Part shown: one piece after another, positions 11,848 through 23,548 of the stretch
Numbering within the stretch: the first letter of the stretch is position 1
How the letters are laid out: the number at the start of each line of letters is the position of its first letter
NCBI RefSeq assembly: GCF_023856365.1
Contig: NC_064539.1
Coordinates: 14,583,519-14,647,518, forward strand
Length of the DNA stretch: 64,000 nucleotides
Direction of reading: 5' to 3'
Origin: Brienomyrus brachyistius
Lineage: Eukaryota > Chordata > Actinopteri > Osteoglossiformes > Mormyridae
Position numbers and translations under genes: made by a program
Notes under the pieces: generated by a model
The model's database searches: none
Seen by the model: the letters and a program-made list of their open reading frames with translations, nothing else
Told to the model about the DNA's origin: nothing

Positions 11848-12206
11848 GGGGCGGCATGGTGGTGCAGTGATTAGCACTGATGCCTCACACCTCTGGGACC
11901 CGGGTTCGAGTCTCCGCCTGGGTCACACGTGTGCAGAGTTTGCATGTTCTCCCCATGTCGTCATGGGGTTTCCTCCAGGTACTCCGGTTTTCCCCCACAG
12001 TCCAAAAGCATGCTGAGGCTAATTTGAGTTGCTAAATTGCCCATAGGTGTGCTTGTGTGAGTGAATGGTGTGTGTGTGTGTGTGCCCTGCGATGGGCTGG
12101 CCCCCTCATCCTGGGATCTTCCCTGCCTTGTGCCCATTCCCTCCGGGATAGGCTCTGGACCCCCCCCAACCCAGTAGGATAATCAGTTTGGAAGATGGAT
12201 GGATAG
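11848..12206 (+). mobile_element. Full-length tRNA-derived SINE, ATGG tail
   Basis: It starts GGGGCGGCATGGTGGTGCAG, contains the B box GGTTCGAGTCTCC, and ends GGAAGATGGATGGATAG. A short TG run is inserted in the GTGTGTGAGTGTG zone. The target duplication is not clear. Confidence 0.8.
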
Positions 12207-13244
12207 TTATAGCATGGTGAGTAAAATTCTTTTATATCAGTAATGAATATGAAAATATATCAAGACGCATTTTAAAACCAAATGTACACAGGTCCAAAGA
12301 GACACACAGATTTGCAGATCTCATGTCAACATATTGATTAATTTCACAGAGTTTCCTTCTGTGTGCTTATGTCATGCTGACTAAGGGATGCAAGGTCAAG
12401 TATGTCCATTTGCCCAGGGCTTATTAAGAGAAATGCCTGAGTGAACACAATATTGCACTGGATGCATTCCTTCATTATTTTTCCAGTAATAAATTACCAT
12501 GACAACTTTGCTGAGTGATAAATTTTGTCATAAAGGCCAGTCCAGTCCTACCTCTTATTTGATTGCATATGTTATTAAAGCTTCATGTATAAAACAATTC
12601 TAATGACTAAACTGTTCCTGAGCAGTGCTTTCTCTTGTACTCAATTCCTATGCTATTATAGTCCCACCCCATAGGAAACCACTTTGCAGTTATTCATCAG
12701 GCACAAACATAAGAATAACGGCAAAACCAAGAACATTGTAATGTTTATTACATTTAAAAGAACCAGCTTCCTACAATTATGAGGAGATATTTTTGTTAAA
12801 GTATTTCATTTTGAGTTATGGAGGAGCTTAGTATAGAACTGTAATTGTATTCACTGGATTTGTCAGTTGTATGCTTAAGATTAATAATGCCTATACTCTT
12901 TGTTCTAGTTCAAGAGTTCAGTCTCTCTTCAGCTTATTTAACATATATTTCTTTGATTTTTTTTGTTTTACGTGTTTAGATTATTGTTGTTTGAGTGAAG
13001 TTGAATGCAGTGAAGTTTCAAACATGTGGTCTTGCCCCTTTCACGATATCAAGCAAAGGGGTTCAAAGTGTTTAATAAGTTAATTTCTTACGGAAGCGTT
13101 CTCAGATGCAAACTGACTCCCTCCCTTGGAACTGGTTTGAACTCAGCTGGAGCGCTTCGAACAAGTTTAGTCATTCATATAGCCTATACTAGATAAAAAA
13201 ATAATAATTACAAAAAACTGTATACATACGTTTCCAGGTTCGAA

Positions 13245-13245
<1 letters not shown>
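12207..13245 (+). other. Intron, nothing recognised
   Basis: AT-rich intronic DNA with no gene-like or repeat structure seen. Confidence 0.5.

Positions 13246-13302
<57 letters not shown>
13246..13302. repeat. (TA)n microsatellite, left of Tc1 element
   Basis: Uninterrupted TA repeat directly abutting the left end of the Tc1 element. A second tract lies at 14471-14510 on the other side, so the element sits within or seeded a TA array. Confidence 0.9.
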
Positions 13303-13305
<3 letters not shown>

Positions 13306-14468
13306 TGAACAAAAATATAAACGCAACACTTTTGTTTTTGCTCCCATTTTTCATGAGATGGACTTAAAGATCTACAATTCATTCCAGATACACAATATTA
13401 CCATTTCTCTCAAACATTTCTCACAAATCAGTCTAAATGTGTGATAGTGAGCACTTCTGCTTTGCTGAGATAATCCATCCCACCTCACAGGTGTGCCACA
13501 TCAAGATGCTGATCTGACATCATGGGTAGTGCACAGGTGTACCTTATACTGCCCACAATAAAAGGCCACCCTGGAATGTGCAGTTTTGTCTCACAGCAAA
13601 ATGCCACAGATGCCACAAGCATTGAGGGAGCGTGCAATTGGCATGCTGACAGCAGGAATGTCAACCAGATCTGTTGCTCGTGCATTGAATGTTCATTTCT
13701 CAACCATAAGCCGTCTCCAAAGGCGTTTCAGAGAATATGGCAGTACATCCAACCGGCCTCACAACCGCAGACCACGTGTAACCACACCAGCCCAGGACCT
13801 CCACATCCAGCAGGTTCACCTCCAAGATCGTCTGAGACCAGCCACTCAGACAGATAATGCACGGCCCCATGTTGCAAGGATCTGTACACAGTTCTTGGAA
13901 GCTGAAAATGTCCCAGTTCTTGCATGGCCAGCATACTCACCGGACATGTCACCCGTTGAGCATGTTTGGGATGTGCTTGACCGGCGTATACGACAGCGTG
14001 TACCAGTTCCCACTAATATCCAACAACTTCGCACAGCCATTGAAGAGGAGTGGACCAACATTCCACAGGCCACAATTGACAATCTGATAAACTCTATGCG
14101 AAGAAGATGTGTTGCATTGCATGAGGCAAATGGTGGTCACACCAGATACTGACCGGTTCTGAGTCCCCAGACCCCCAATAAAGCAAAAAACTGCACATTC
14201 CAGGGTGGCCTTTTATTGTGGGCAGTATAAGGTACACCTGTGCACTACCCATGATGTCAGATCAGCATCTTGATGTGGCACACCTGTGAGGTGGGATGGA
14301 TTATCTCAGCAAAGCAGAAGTGCTCACTATCACACATTTAGACTGATTTGTGAGAAATGTTTGAGAGAAATGGTAATATTGTGTATCTGGAATGAATTGT
14401 AGATCTTTAAGTCCATCTCATGAAAAATGGGAGCAGAAACAAGAGTGTTGCGTTTATATTTTTGTTCA

Positions 14469-14470
<2 letters not shown>
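13303..14470 (+). mobile_element. Young Tc1-type element with 285-bp inverted repeats
   Basis: Arms 13303-13592 and 14188-14470 are inverted copies that differ at only a few positions by eye. Both begin (CA)CTGAACAAAAATATAAACG. TA dinucleotides flank both ends. Between them lies one short open frame made of the two ends of a transposase. The near-identity of the arms and the intact frame point to a recent insertion of an internally deleted derivative. Confidence 0.85.
13601..14152 (+). pseudogene. Internally deleted Tc1 transposase (open frame kept)
   Basis: 183 codons from the ATG at 13601 (MPQMPQALRER). The N-terminal half has two helix-turn-helix motifs for terminal-repeat binding (MSTRSVARALNVHFSTISRLQRRF). 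At about 13852 the frame jumps without a stop to the end of the catalytic domain, beginning DNARPHVARICTQF and including the WPAYSPDMSPVEHVW block. About half of a usual 340-residue Tc1 transposase is missing, including the first catalytic Asp. The product could bind DNA but not cut it. Confidence 0.8.

Positions 14471-14510
<40 letters not shown>
14471..14510. repeat. (TA)n microsatellite, right of Tc1 element
   Basis: TA repeat directly after the right terminus of the Tc1 element. Confidence 0.9.
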
Positions 14511-14513
<3 letters not shown>

Positions 14514-15399
14514 GTGTTCAGATTTACAATAAAACAATGAACAGAGATGGATGTAAAAGTCGTTTGGGAGTTTTCTGATTAAAAAACCACAAGTAGCAGT
14601 ATATAAATGGATTTTATGTATACTGAACGCTAAGTTGCATTGACGATAAATGCATTCTTGCTCAACTACACCAACCATACGCATGGTGAACATTGCATCC
14701 GGTTTTGAGATGTAGTGACTGTGTAATGGAGACTCTGCAAGTACTTGACAATTCTAGTCAGCCATTACAGACTACATCTTAAGTAATTGTATTTGCCATT
14801 TATTAAGAACTTGGTACTTTGAGTAGTCCATGTTGTATTCAAGGGCGTAGCTCTGTTTCGGCATTAATTGATAGGGACCAAATCAGCTCCGAGTCCCCCG
14901 CCCCTAAATACACACGGCATTCCCACAATATTGGTTGTCCCCAAATCTCCGTCCATTTTTGGATCTAATGAAAAGGTAGACAGAAGCATTTTATGGGCGC
15001 ATAATGGTTTGCTCACAAACAGAAGAAGCTCTTAGCAAAAACTAGTTTATTTACAGTAAATTAATTTCCATCAACTTTTGTAATAGGGCCGGATCTCAGT
15101 CTTAACGCTAATGGAAAATATGTTGATGGTGCGTTTCAGTTAGAAAGTTGTTGGTGCGTGCGATATTGAAATAAAATGTAGGACTATACATTTTATTTAA
15201 TTTATTTAGAGATAGGGGAACAAAACTTCATTAGTTAATTACCTCCGGGATCAGTTCATACAGACAGTAACAACAATGTTTTTGTTAGTTTAGAAGCCCG
15301 AAATGATGGATTTGTCTGAGTCGATTGATGTCATTTTTTCTCTCACTCATGATAAACCTCCGTTGATAACGGTGCTTCTATCTGGTCGTATTTTTTCTT
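14511..15399 (+). other. Intron / upstream of exon 1b, nothing recognised
   Basis: No conserved frame or repeat identified. Confidence 0.5.
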
Positions 15400-16051
15400 G
15401 TCTTATCGCAGTTCACCGCATCTTATAAGCCCCGGTCTCCGGCTATAGCACCCGCACTTAGGTTAAAGCGTCGGCTCTCTCACCAGGGGAGCTATTTGTA
15501 GACACCATCGCCTATTGAATCGCGGTTCTCATTGGACTCACGGCAATGCAACTTCGCCTTACGAGCGGAAGAAAAGAAAACTCTGGCGTTCAAGACTTTC
15601 ATTTTTCGGAATCTCGATTGCTTAGATACAGGCAAAAGTTTGTATTAGGAATTACTAGAGGAAACTTCGTCAAAACAACTTCTGACAGAAGTTGCCCTCT
15701 TCAAACGAGTCGTTTGTGCAGTCTGCTGGAAATGCCGTGGATTGTTAAGTCTTGCAGATACGTTATTTTATCATGAATCCACTTTTAATGGACTTATTTC
15801 GTTGATCTTTTTGGGCGTCGTTGACAGAGATGATTCTTGATTACATTTTTTGTCCTCGGTGTCTGTGGGACGCAATCGTGCGCTACGCTTTTCTGTTATG
15901 GGTTTTTCTGATAGCAGACATTTGGGAATCCTTTTAGCAATAATTTCAAAGACTTTCCAATATTACATGAACTGTAGAACAGTAACTTAGAGGTGAAGTA
16001 AATCTGCTTGTCCTGGACCGATACTTTTTAGGGGTATGCCAGTGAACAGAA
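15400..16051 (+). promoter_or_regulatory. rtkn: Probable internal promoter/5' leader of rtkn short form
   Basis: From about 15400 the sequence becomes richer in GC and CpG (for example AGCCCCGGTCTCCGGC near 15428) than the AT-rich intron on either side. It leads directly into the ATG at 16052 without a splice acceptor that is needed to explain the exon. A TATA-like CTTATAAG lies at about 15423. The 76-codon frame at 15546-15776 would be an upstream ORF in the leader if transcription starts there. Inferred from position and base composition only. Confidence 0.4.
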
Positions 16052-16101
16052 ATGGAGGAGCGAATGAGAATACTGGAAGATCTGAATATGATCTACATTA
16101 G
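16036..16101 (+). promoter_or_regulatory. Upstream ORF overlapping the exon 1b start codon
   Basis: An ATG 16 nt before the rtkn ATG opens a 21-codon frame that ends at TAG 16099-16101, inside the rtkn coding sequence in the +1 frame. Ribosomes that use it would pass the main start, so it could lower translation of the short isoform. Confidence 0.5.
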
Positions 16102-16123
16102 GCAGATAGCCCTAAGTTTACAG
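16052..16123 (+). CDS. rtkn: rtkn alternative first exon 1b (short N-terminus)
   Basis: 24 codons from the ATG at 16052 to CAG|GTAAGA (GT at 16124), phase 0. The peptide MEERMRILEDLNMIYIRQIA closely follows the N-terminus of the shorter mammalian rhotekin isoform (M-D-R-x-x-ILEDLNMLYIRQMALSL). It would join exon 2 at 44405, giving the LSLQ-DSDIQKK junction. The intron is about 28 kb. The AATGG context is moderate, and an overlapping upstream ORF precedes it. Confidence 0.9.
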
Positions 16124-19100
16124 GTAAGAAGACCACTTCAGAGTTTGTTGTTAAGTATGTGTGAGGTATGAGGGTGTTGAGAACATTAAGGGGAAAAATC
16201 TAAATACTTTCCCATTTTATGATGAAATAAATATTTAAGATATTGATCAAAAATAAGCTAGATAGGATGCAAAGCTTATATAGATTTTACTTGGTGATTT
16301 GTTTGAAAAGCTTGTTCAAAAGAAATATCTAATGCAAATACAATTTTGAACTATTATTAGTGTTTAGAGAATGTAGCCAATCCTTGCTTCATTAACTTCT
16401 AGTAATCGGTACACAAATAACAGCAGTGTGTGTGAGAAGAAAACAGTGTGGAATGACTGAGTTCCAGCATGGTCTCTACATGTTTAAATGTTTTGTGCTA
16501 CACAAAGGAGGATGTCACATGTGAGGACTTGAGCATTTCCTGTTTCCCACAGCTGATTCATTCTACAGACTTTAGTGAAGGTTTTTGCTTAATTGTTAGC
16601 TGGTTCAAAGGTTAAGGCCCATTAAACATAATCATTAAAATACTTGTGAATGTTTATGTGGGCATAATCAGGTGGCTTCTCACCAGATTATGTTTGTTTA
16701 TTGTTTTTTTTTTTTTTGGAAACTCTGTGTGTCTGGCACGAATAAAACAGTTTTTATTCTGTGTAGTGGTTGACGTGTAGTTCCCAAAAGAAATAATCCC
16801 CACCTCAGCAGCTATATGAAAATAAGTGAAAATATAATCATGCTAATGATAGTAGCCATGTTAATTTGTACCAACTAGTTTATCTTACTTGCGTTGGTCC
16901 TTAAGTTTTTAATTGGATAAAGGCGGCTGAGTCCTCTGGGATGCCCCTTCTGGTATGTTTCTTCAACAGTGTTTCTTTGTATTTCATAGAATGATATCAG
17001 CCCACAATGTCCTTTGGGGAATTTATGCTGGGTTGGGGCTCACTGGCAAAGGTTAAGCTGGGGACCAGAATGTCATCATGTATTCAATCTCTTTATGTCC
17101 CAAGCTAACTGGTATTAGTCTAGTTTTGTGTTGTGCCAAGATTGTTGTACATGTGTTACATGAAGACAGTCATGTCACTCTGCTGATGTAGGATGAGTAC
17201 AGTACTTTAAGAAGAGTTTGCAGTACTTTGTCTCTTGCATACACTGCATGTTCCCTTGTACGTTTCAGTTTACATGAAGCAGACATTAAGCATAACAAGT
17301 TGTATTTACATGCGCACATACTTCTTATTTGTTTATTATGTCCATGCCGTAATGGACTGCAGGTCTTATGGTGAGATACAATGTCAATATGCTCTCAGAA
17401 GATTTTCTTTTGTTATATCAGTGAGTGATACTTGTTCTGCTAAGAAGCTTTTTTGTTGTTAAGAAAAATGTACACCAAAGACGGAAATAATGGCTTATAA
17501 CTTTTAAATATTTTGAGTTTCTCACTTGTCAGTTTCCTGGGCATTAAAAAGCAGTAGCTGAGATCTCATAGTAAAAATAAATACTGTTTCATGTTTATTA
17601 CATTCAGTTCATGCTGTTTAGTGGTGACGTTCTTGTAGAATGTGGAAATGTCCGAGACTCGAGTAAGCAGTAGTATGAGTAATGCAGGAATAAGTAGTGG
17701 TGTATGGATGATTCAGAGGGATCTGCTTGGACGGTTTCATTCTACCATGTACAAATCCGCGGAAGTGGAAGTGATTCATGATTCAGTGAGCACCCAAAAT
17801 TTTCTGCTCACATGCACTTGGAATGAGATTGCCAGCCTATAATAGTATAGGCATATAGTAAAGCCATGCTTCACTTCATTACATTGACTGCTTTCTGTAC
17901 TATTGGGGAGGTAGTAATTGTTGTCAGTCCTTCCATCCATTCGCCCATATTCCAACCAGTAATCCTGGTTATGGTTGTGAAGCAGTCTGAAGCCTCCACC
18001 AGGTAGCACACAGCACAAGGCCACACCATGGATGGGAAGCTAATCCACAGGGCACATACACAAAGTCATGAGATACCAATAACCAGAATATCTTCAGACA
18101 TGGGGAAGAAACCGGAGTACCCATGTGGCAAGTGACAAATTTCACACAGACAGAGCAGAGGAAGGTACGAAACCCTCAACTCCAGTATTACGCACTAGGC
18201 TACTATGCTGAACTATTAATCTATATAAAGTTCCAATATATTTTTTCTTGTTTATTTGTGTTTGTAATTTGTAGGAAATCCTTTAGCCTATGTATTATAT
18301 TCAAGCTCCAGGGAACTCAGGCTATTTATTTATTTGTTTGTTTGTTTGTTTATCCATGTGTTTGTTTGTCTGCTTGCTGTTTTACTTATTTAAAGTAACA
18401 ATTTGGATTGTGTATCACTTGTTTTGGCATTTTTGGTTCACATCATTTACCAACTTACAGGTACTTCCAAAACCTGATGTATCGAAAACTTGGAATCCAA
18501 AGTGTGTTTAGTGGCCTAAACACTAAACATGTTTGTAGTGTTGATTATGAGTTATAACAGGGTAGACTTGCATAGTGCTGCTCCTGTTGGAGCAGACTGC
18601 ATCTGTGTTACTTCTATTTCTGTGTTTCTGAAACTGTTTCACCATTGTCATTTTAGATGGTTTCCCACACACTTTCCCAGAAGAAAATACTAGCCATAAA
18701 TAGGCTCTCAATGAGCTGTTTGAGTTACTGCAGTTTGGGACAAACAGCACACCAGACAATAAAATGGCAAGAATTTTTTCCCCTGTTGATTTCTGAATCT
18801 CTGACATGGCAGGTACATAATTCTGTCCTGTGAACAGGTTAGGATGAAATCGGCTGTGGTCACCCATGGTGTGTGTGTCACCTGGCGCAGCATTAATGCA
18901 AGAGGCAACATTGTGGCGAATCTGAGCACACGACACAAATCAGTGACCTTCCTTCCTAATGTCTTTTGCGAGACACAGGGGCACACAACTGTTTGAGTGG
19001 GGGATTGACAGGGTGTTGAAACCTAGCAGTATATTCAGCTGACTCATAGCTGAGCTGTGACTTATTGCTATAAATACTCTTGGTGGGTGACATAGGAGGC

Positions 19101-21349
19101 TGCCTCCCAAATTTTAGCATGCCTGTGTCCTGCAGTGTAGCCACTGTGAGACTGTCAATGACCATGCATCATATCTAAAATGAGCTGGGTAGAATTCCTG
19201 TTTTTTTTTGTTTATTACTCCTCTGTCAAACTGATGTTACACTGCTCCGCTTTTTGAGATTGAGATGAAGATTCACAGTTCTTGAGAAGGGAAAGTGTAT
19301 TCAATTTGAGCAGCTGTGGGATCCTTTTGCATGATTATGTTGTTTAAATCATTATATGGCAGCCTTTAAATTCCAAAACACATTATGAGCGTTCCCTTCC
19401 CATGGTTTTTATTGTGTTGAAATTCCTATAGGGGTCTATGCACTTATCCTGTTGGGTAGATGCTTTGCTGCTTTGTGTAATAATATCTGATTGTAATAAA
19501 TCTTCATTTGTAGGTTGAATGGAGAGGCAACTGGGATTTATATTGTATTCTAGATAAAGAGGGATTGTATATTACTTGTTGCTTGTTCAGTTCCCTAATC
19601 TGCCCTTGTGCAGAATGAATTCTTTGTCTGAAGAAACATCTCAGCATCTTTCTGTAGTTTTTCTACATTCATGCCCTGGGATCCTGACACAAACACATTT
19701 TGTTAAAGAAGGTAGTTATTCCAGATGTTATGAAGCTGCTAAAATAAATGTCAGACTTTGCGAGGAGAAAAAAAAAAACCTGAATACCTATATACAGAAT
19801 ACCTGAATATCCGTAAACCTCCACTACCCTCAAATCCTCAGATGTCATGCATGTACGCAGGGAGATGAATGGCATCATTATCATGACTGTATTACTGCAC
19901 AAACACTAGAACACACTGTGCTGTACAACCTAGTAACACTGAAGTTTCTATGTGCTGAGCGAGCCTGACTTGGCAGGAGAGTTTCTTTGGCGGGGAACTT
20001 TTCAGCTCTGTTGACTCAAGATGCACACGTGTTCATAATTGCTGGCCTGTATCCCCAGGAAGCCCACATCAGGGTGGGAAAGCTTGGCATTCCAATTGGA
20101 AATGCCTTTCCTTTTGGCAGTCTGAATAAGCTCCACTGACTCCTGAACAAGGAGAATTGGAGGCAAGGGATAAAAGTAAAAGTGAGATTTATGAAGGGAA
20201 TTCTTTTTTGCAATAAACAGACTATTGTTAGAGAAATATGCTGTCTGTTTTTACAATAGCTTTACAGCATTTAATTGTAATCAGTGACAACAATGGCTAG
20301 TACATATTTGAATGGAAATTCAAGTCACTAGACACAATATGTTGCTTTGTTTTCCTGTGTTTTAGGGTGTGAAACAGTTTTACTTCAGTGTAGCTGGAAC
20401 AACACAGTGGTCCTGTGTATGTCACTAACAACTAAAATCTTCTGAAGTCAAGTTTTATTGTCATCTTAGCCATGTACAGAACACAGTGAAACAAGATGAT
20501 GCTGCTCCTGAATTCACTGTGCAAGTTTCATGACAGGACAGACATTATCGTACTAAGAAACAAACAGAACTTACTGAAGGAAAGGATGGCCAGTGTAATA
20601 ACCTAGTTACGGCCTGTTTTTTCCACAACACTTGTCCTGGGTCATAATGAAAATAAAACTGAGTGCAGGCACCTGAGATGGTGAAATCTACAGCTCCATG
20701 GAGAGCATTGCAGGTAGTCTGGCCAGTGCTGTTATTATCCCCAGTGCTCAGCTGTGTTACTGTACTTACTGCGCCGAAAGGAAAGCTGGGTTTCCTGCAA
20801 GTTGCTGCAAGTTAAAAGGCGGGACCAGGATTATGTCTTGGTTGTCTATTAACAGCATATAAAGAATACAAACTTATGTAACACCATATACTATTTATTC
20901 AGCTGGATATTTATACAGCTGGATATTAGAGGTACATGCCTAAAGTGTACAAAAAGATGCTTCCTTAATATCACATCAAATGCCATAAATGTTACGTCAG
21001 ATGTGGGGGACAAGAAGCAAAAAGCAGTTAAAAATTGGTATTTAAGTTGCCTGTTAACACTTGGGTTTTTTCCAGTTTTACATGGAGAAGGCTACTGGGT
21101 TCAGGCCAGTGAGCATGCAGAGGAAAAGAACATATCCTTCCTGAACCCAACATGCACAGATCTCTAATTCCTGCCATTCTAAAGCTCACACTATGATCTC
21201 ACCAGAGTGCAGGCAGGCAGGCAGGTTTTCAGTCTTTCATCTCACAGAGATGTGGGCAGCTGAATGTTATTGATACCTGTCCAGTGAAGTCATCAGAGGC
21301 TATATTACCCATAAGTAATATATTTAATGCAGACCATGCAGGATGATGA
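16124..21349 (+). other. Large first intron, part 1
   Basis: AT-rich intron. An old SINE copy lies at 17931-18125. A TTTG/TTTA tract lies near 18325-18375. A 137-codon minus-strand frame at 18523-18936 has no domain and is within chance expectation. The stretch 20445-20560 (AAGTCAAGTTTTATTGTCATC...) resembles a dispersed teleost repeat fragment but I cannot name it. Confidence 0.5.
17931..18125 (-). mobile_element. Old diverged SINE copy
   Basis: Minus-strand order of blocks (CCATCCATTCGCCCATATTCC, GGGCACATACACAAAG, GACATGGGGAAGAAACCGGAGTACCC) follows the ATGG-tail SINE family, with many changes and losses. Confidence 0.45.
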
Positions 21350-21665
21350 TGTCATGTACTGGATGAGGGATTCAGAGGCAGGCGTGGTGGTAAAACAAAA
21401 AGGGGTTTTATTGAACTTAATGAACAAGCGCTGGAAATAAACTGGATTGCGAGAGATCAAAACAGGAGGACTGGAACGAGGCAGGAAATAGGCAACATGA
21501 AGGTACGACGTAAATGACTGGACTGGGAAGCATATAAATATGGAACAAACAAGGGAGGGAATGAGAGGCAGTTAGGTGTGATTAACACGAGGGCAAGATA
21601 AACAAGTAACAGGCTTGGATTGTTAGGATCACACCCAAGAGGAGACAGGAGGGTCATGTGGTGGA
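21350..21665 (-). mobile_element. Possible solo LTR fragment
   Basis: Plus-strand sequence starts TGTCATGTACTGG. It contains GGTTTTATTGAAC, which on the minus strand is an AATAAA signal, and a TATTTATATGC motif upstream on the minus strand. The arrangement resembles the minus-oriented solo LTRs later in the window. The right end and target duplication cannot be fixed, so the call is tentative. Confidence 0.4.
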
Positions 21666-21966
21666 CAGGACGATGATGGTTATGAATATAACAACAACAA
21701 TAATAATAAAATCATAACTGTTATATTGTTTGAAATGGGGGACTAGGACAAGATTCAGTTCTTAACCTTCACACTACTCATTATTATAAGCTGTTGGTAT
21801 AATATTAAGGCGATAAACTTCAGTTTAAAATTGCATTTAAAAGACATCAGATTGATTAAAATATTGTTTCTTATCAGAACAATATTCTTACACCAAATAA
21901 AAAGGTTTTTCACATCTACTTTTATATTACCCGTTTGGCCATGTAACACTAAATGTAACACCAATA

Positions 21967-22062
21967 GAACATAGAGCAGAGCTCTCCAACTTCGGTCATG
22001 GAGAGCTACCATTCTGTAGGTTTCCTATCCTACCTGGCTTCTGATGAGCCACACCTGTTGTC
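21967..22062. mobile_element. Partial hAT-type MITE
   Basis: GAGCTCTCCAACTTCGGTCATGG followed by GAGAGCTACCATTCTGTAGG resembles one end of a widespread teleost hAT MITE. The opposite terminus is not visible. Confidence 0.45.
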
Positions 22063-23017
22063 AGGTAAATATCAGGAAAGAATTGCTTATTTATTATATT
22101 GTGAATTAACAGAGTAATATGTAGCCTGTGAAGAATTTTGTATTGTGATTCTCTTAAACTGTTACACATAAACGGTGACCTAACACACTCTATTACTTGT
22201 CTCCAGTCATCAATATATTCTGTGCCCAAATCATGTTACTCTTTCCTTATAACCAGATGAATGTTTCCTGAGTTTCAAGAGTATAGAAAGCTATAAAAAT
22301 TTGAAATGAAATGTTTTGCACTTTTTTGTTTGGGAAAAAATTCTCCTGCAGCATTAAAAGAATGTCTCTGACAGGATTGTTCAGCTATGAAGTATATAAA
22401 ATGACACATTTGAAGTGGGATGTCAAACTTCTGTTGTAGTTGTTGAAATGACATAAGCGTTTTATCTTTAAATAAACAACATCAATTTAATCCTCTTCTT
22501 ATGCCAAATATCGAAAACACTGTTCTTAACACTGGGTAAGAAGTTTTTATTTTGTGTTAAAGGGGGTTAAAGCTGACAAAGCCCCTTCACATTCTAGATA
22601 TTTTAAAATGTCACGCCAAATTTTTAAAATAGTACTAATAATGGGATTACACTTCACTTCAAGGAGAAAGGGAGTCCTTTTATTATGTGGGATCTGGCTC
22701 AACAAAGCTAGGGGGCTCATAGCCATTCATCTAAATTTAGTAGGGATTCCTTAGGTGCATGTATTCAATCCCACACTGTAGGGGCATGGCAGGCAACAAA
22801 TTAGGGAAGGCCATACCACTCTCATCTAGTGGGTCTAGGTTTCTTATCCTGCCAAATAAATGTTGAAAGATTTTTCTCTATGGTTAGTAGAGTTTGTCGC
22901 GATATATGTAAAGGGATCATTTGCATCCAAAAAAAACCTATGATGAAAAAGTATTACAGTAAGATCCCATTACCCTCACCCAGGCTCGGGTCACCGCTAT
23001 CCCTGGGGTAGGGCTAT

Positions 23018-23460
23018 TGGTGGCCCCACAGCTCGGTGCATTAAACTCAGAGTTTACCCAAGTGAACGAGAGGGCACCTTCGGGTCAGGAAGAGGTCTCT
23101 GACTATCATTTGTGCCTATGCGCCAAATGACAGTTCGGAGTATCCAGCCTTCTTGGACACCCTGAGTGGTGTGCTAGTTAGCACACCATGAAGGGATTCC
23201 ATCGTTTTGCTGGGAGACCTCAACGCTCGTGTGGGCAATGACAATGTGGCTTGGAAGGGGGTGATTGGGAGGAACGGACTCCCTGATCTGAACTCGAATG
23301 GTGTTCTGTTGTTGGACTTCTGTGCAATGCATGGTTTGTCCATAATAAACACCATGTTCGAGCATAAGGGTGTCCATAAGTGGACAAGGTACGAACATGC
23401 CCGGGGCTACTGGTTGATGATCGATTTCATAATCGTATTAGTTTTATGCCAGTGTGTCCC
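23018..23460 (+). pseudogene. LINE endonuclease fragment
   Basis: Near 23105 the frame reads IICAYAPNDSSEYPAF. After a frame break, 23207-23440 reads [19 protein letters not shown], then [20 protein letters not shown] and a degraded MIDFIIV. These are the GDFNA-type and later motifs of the APE endonuclease of a LINE, which nicks target DNA for reverse transcription. No reverse transcriptase follows; the piece is truncated on both sides and frameshifted. The exact clade (RTE-like or other) is uncertain. Confidence 0.75.
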
Positions 23461-23491
23461 CCTCCCACATTCAAAATGCTTCTGATGCGCC

Positions 23492-23548
23492 TGTGTGTAT
23501 ATGTGTGTGTGTCTGTGTGCGTGTGTGTATGTATACATATATATATAT
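23492..23548. repeat. (TG)n/(TA)n microsatellite
   Basis: TG-rich run (GTGTGTATATGTGTGTGTGTC...) followed by a short AT run that abuts the hAT copy. Confidence 0.8.

Noticed and set aside
13244..13444. Tyr-Ile repeat peptides near 13.2 kb and 43.5 kb
   Set aside because: Translation of TA microsatellites.
18523..18936. 137-codon minus-strand frame
   Set aside because: No domain, no repeat relation and within the length expected by chance in 64 kb.
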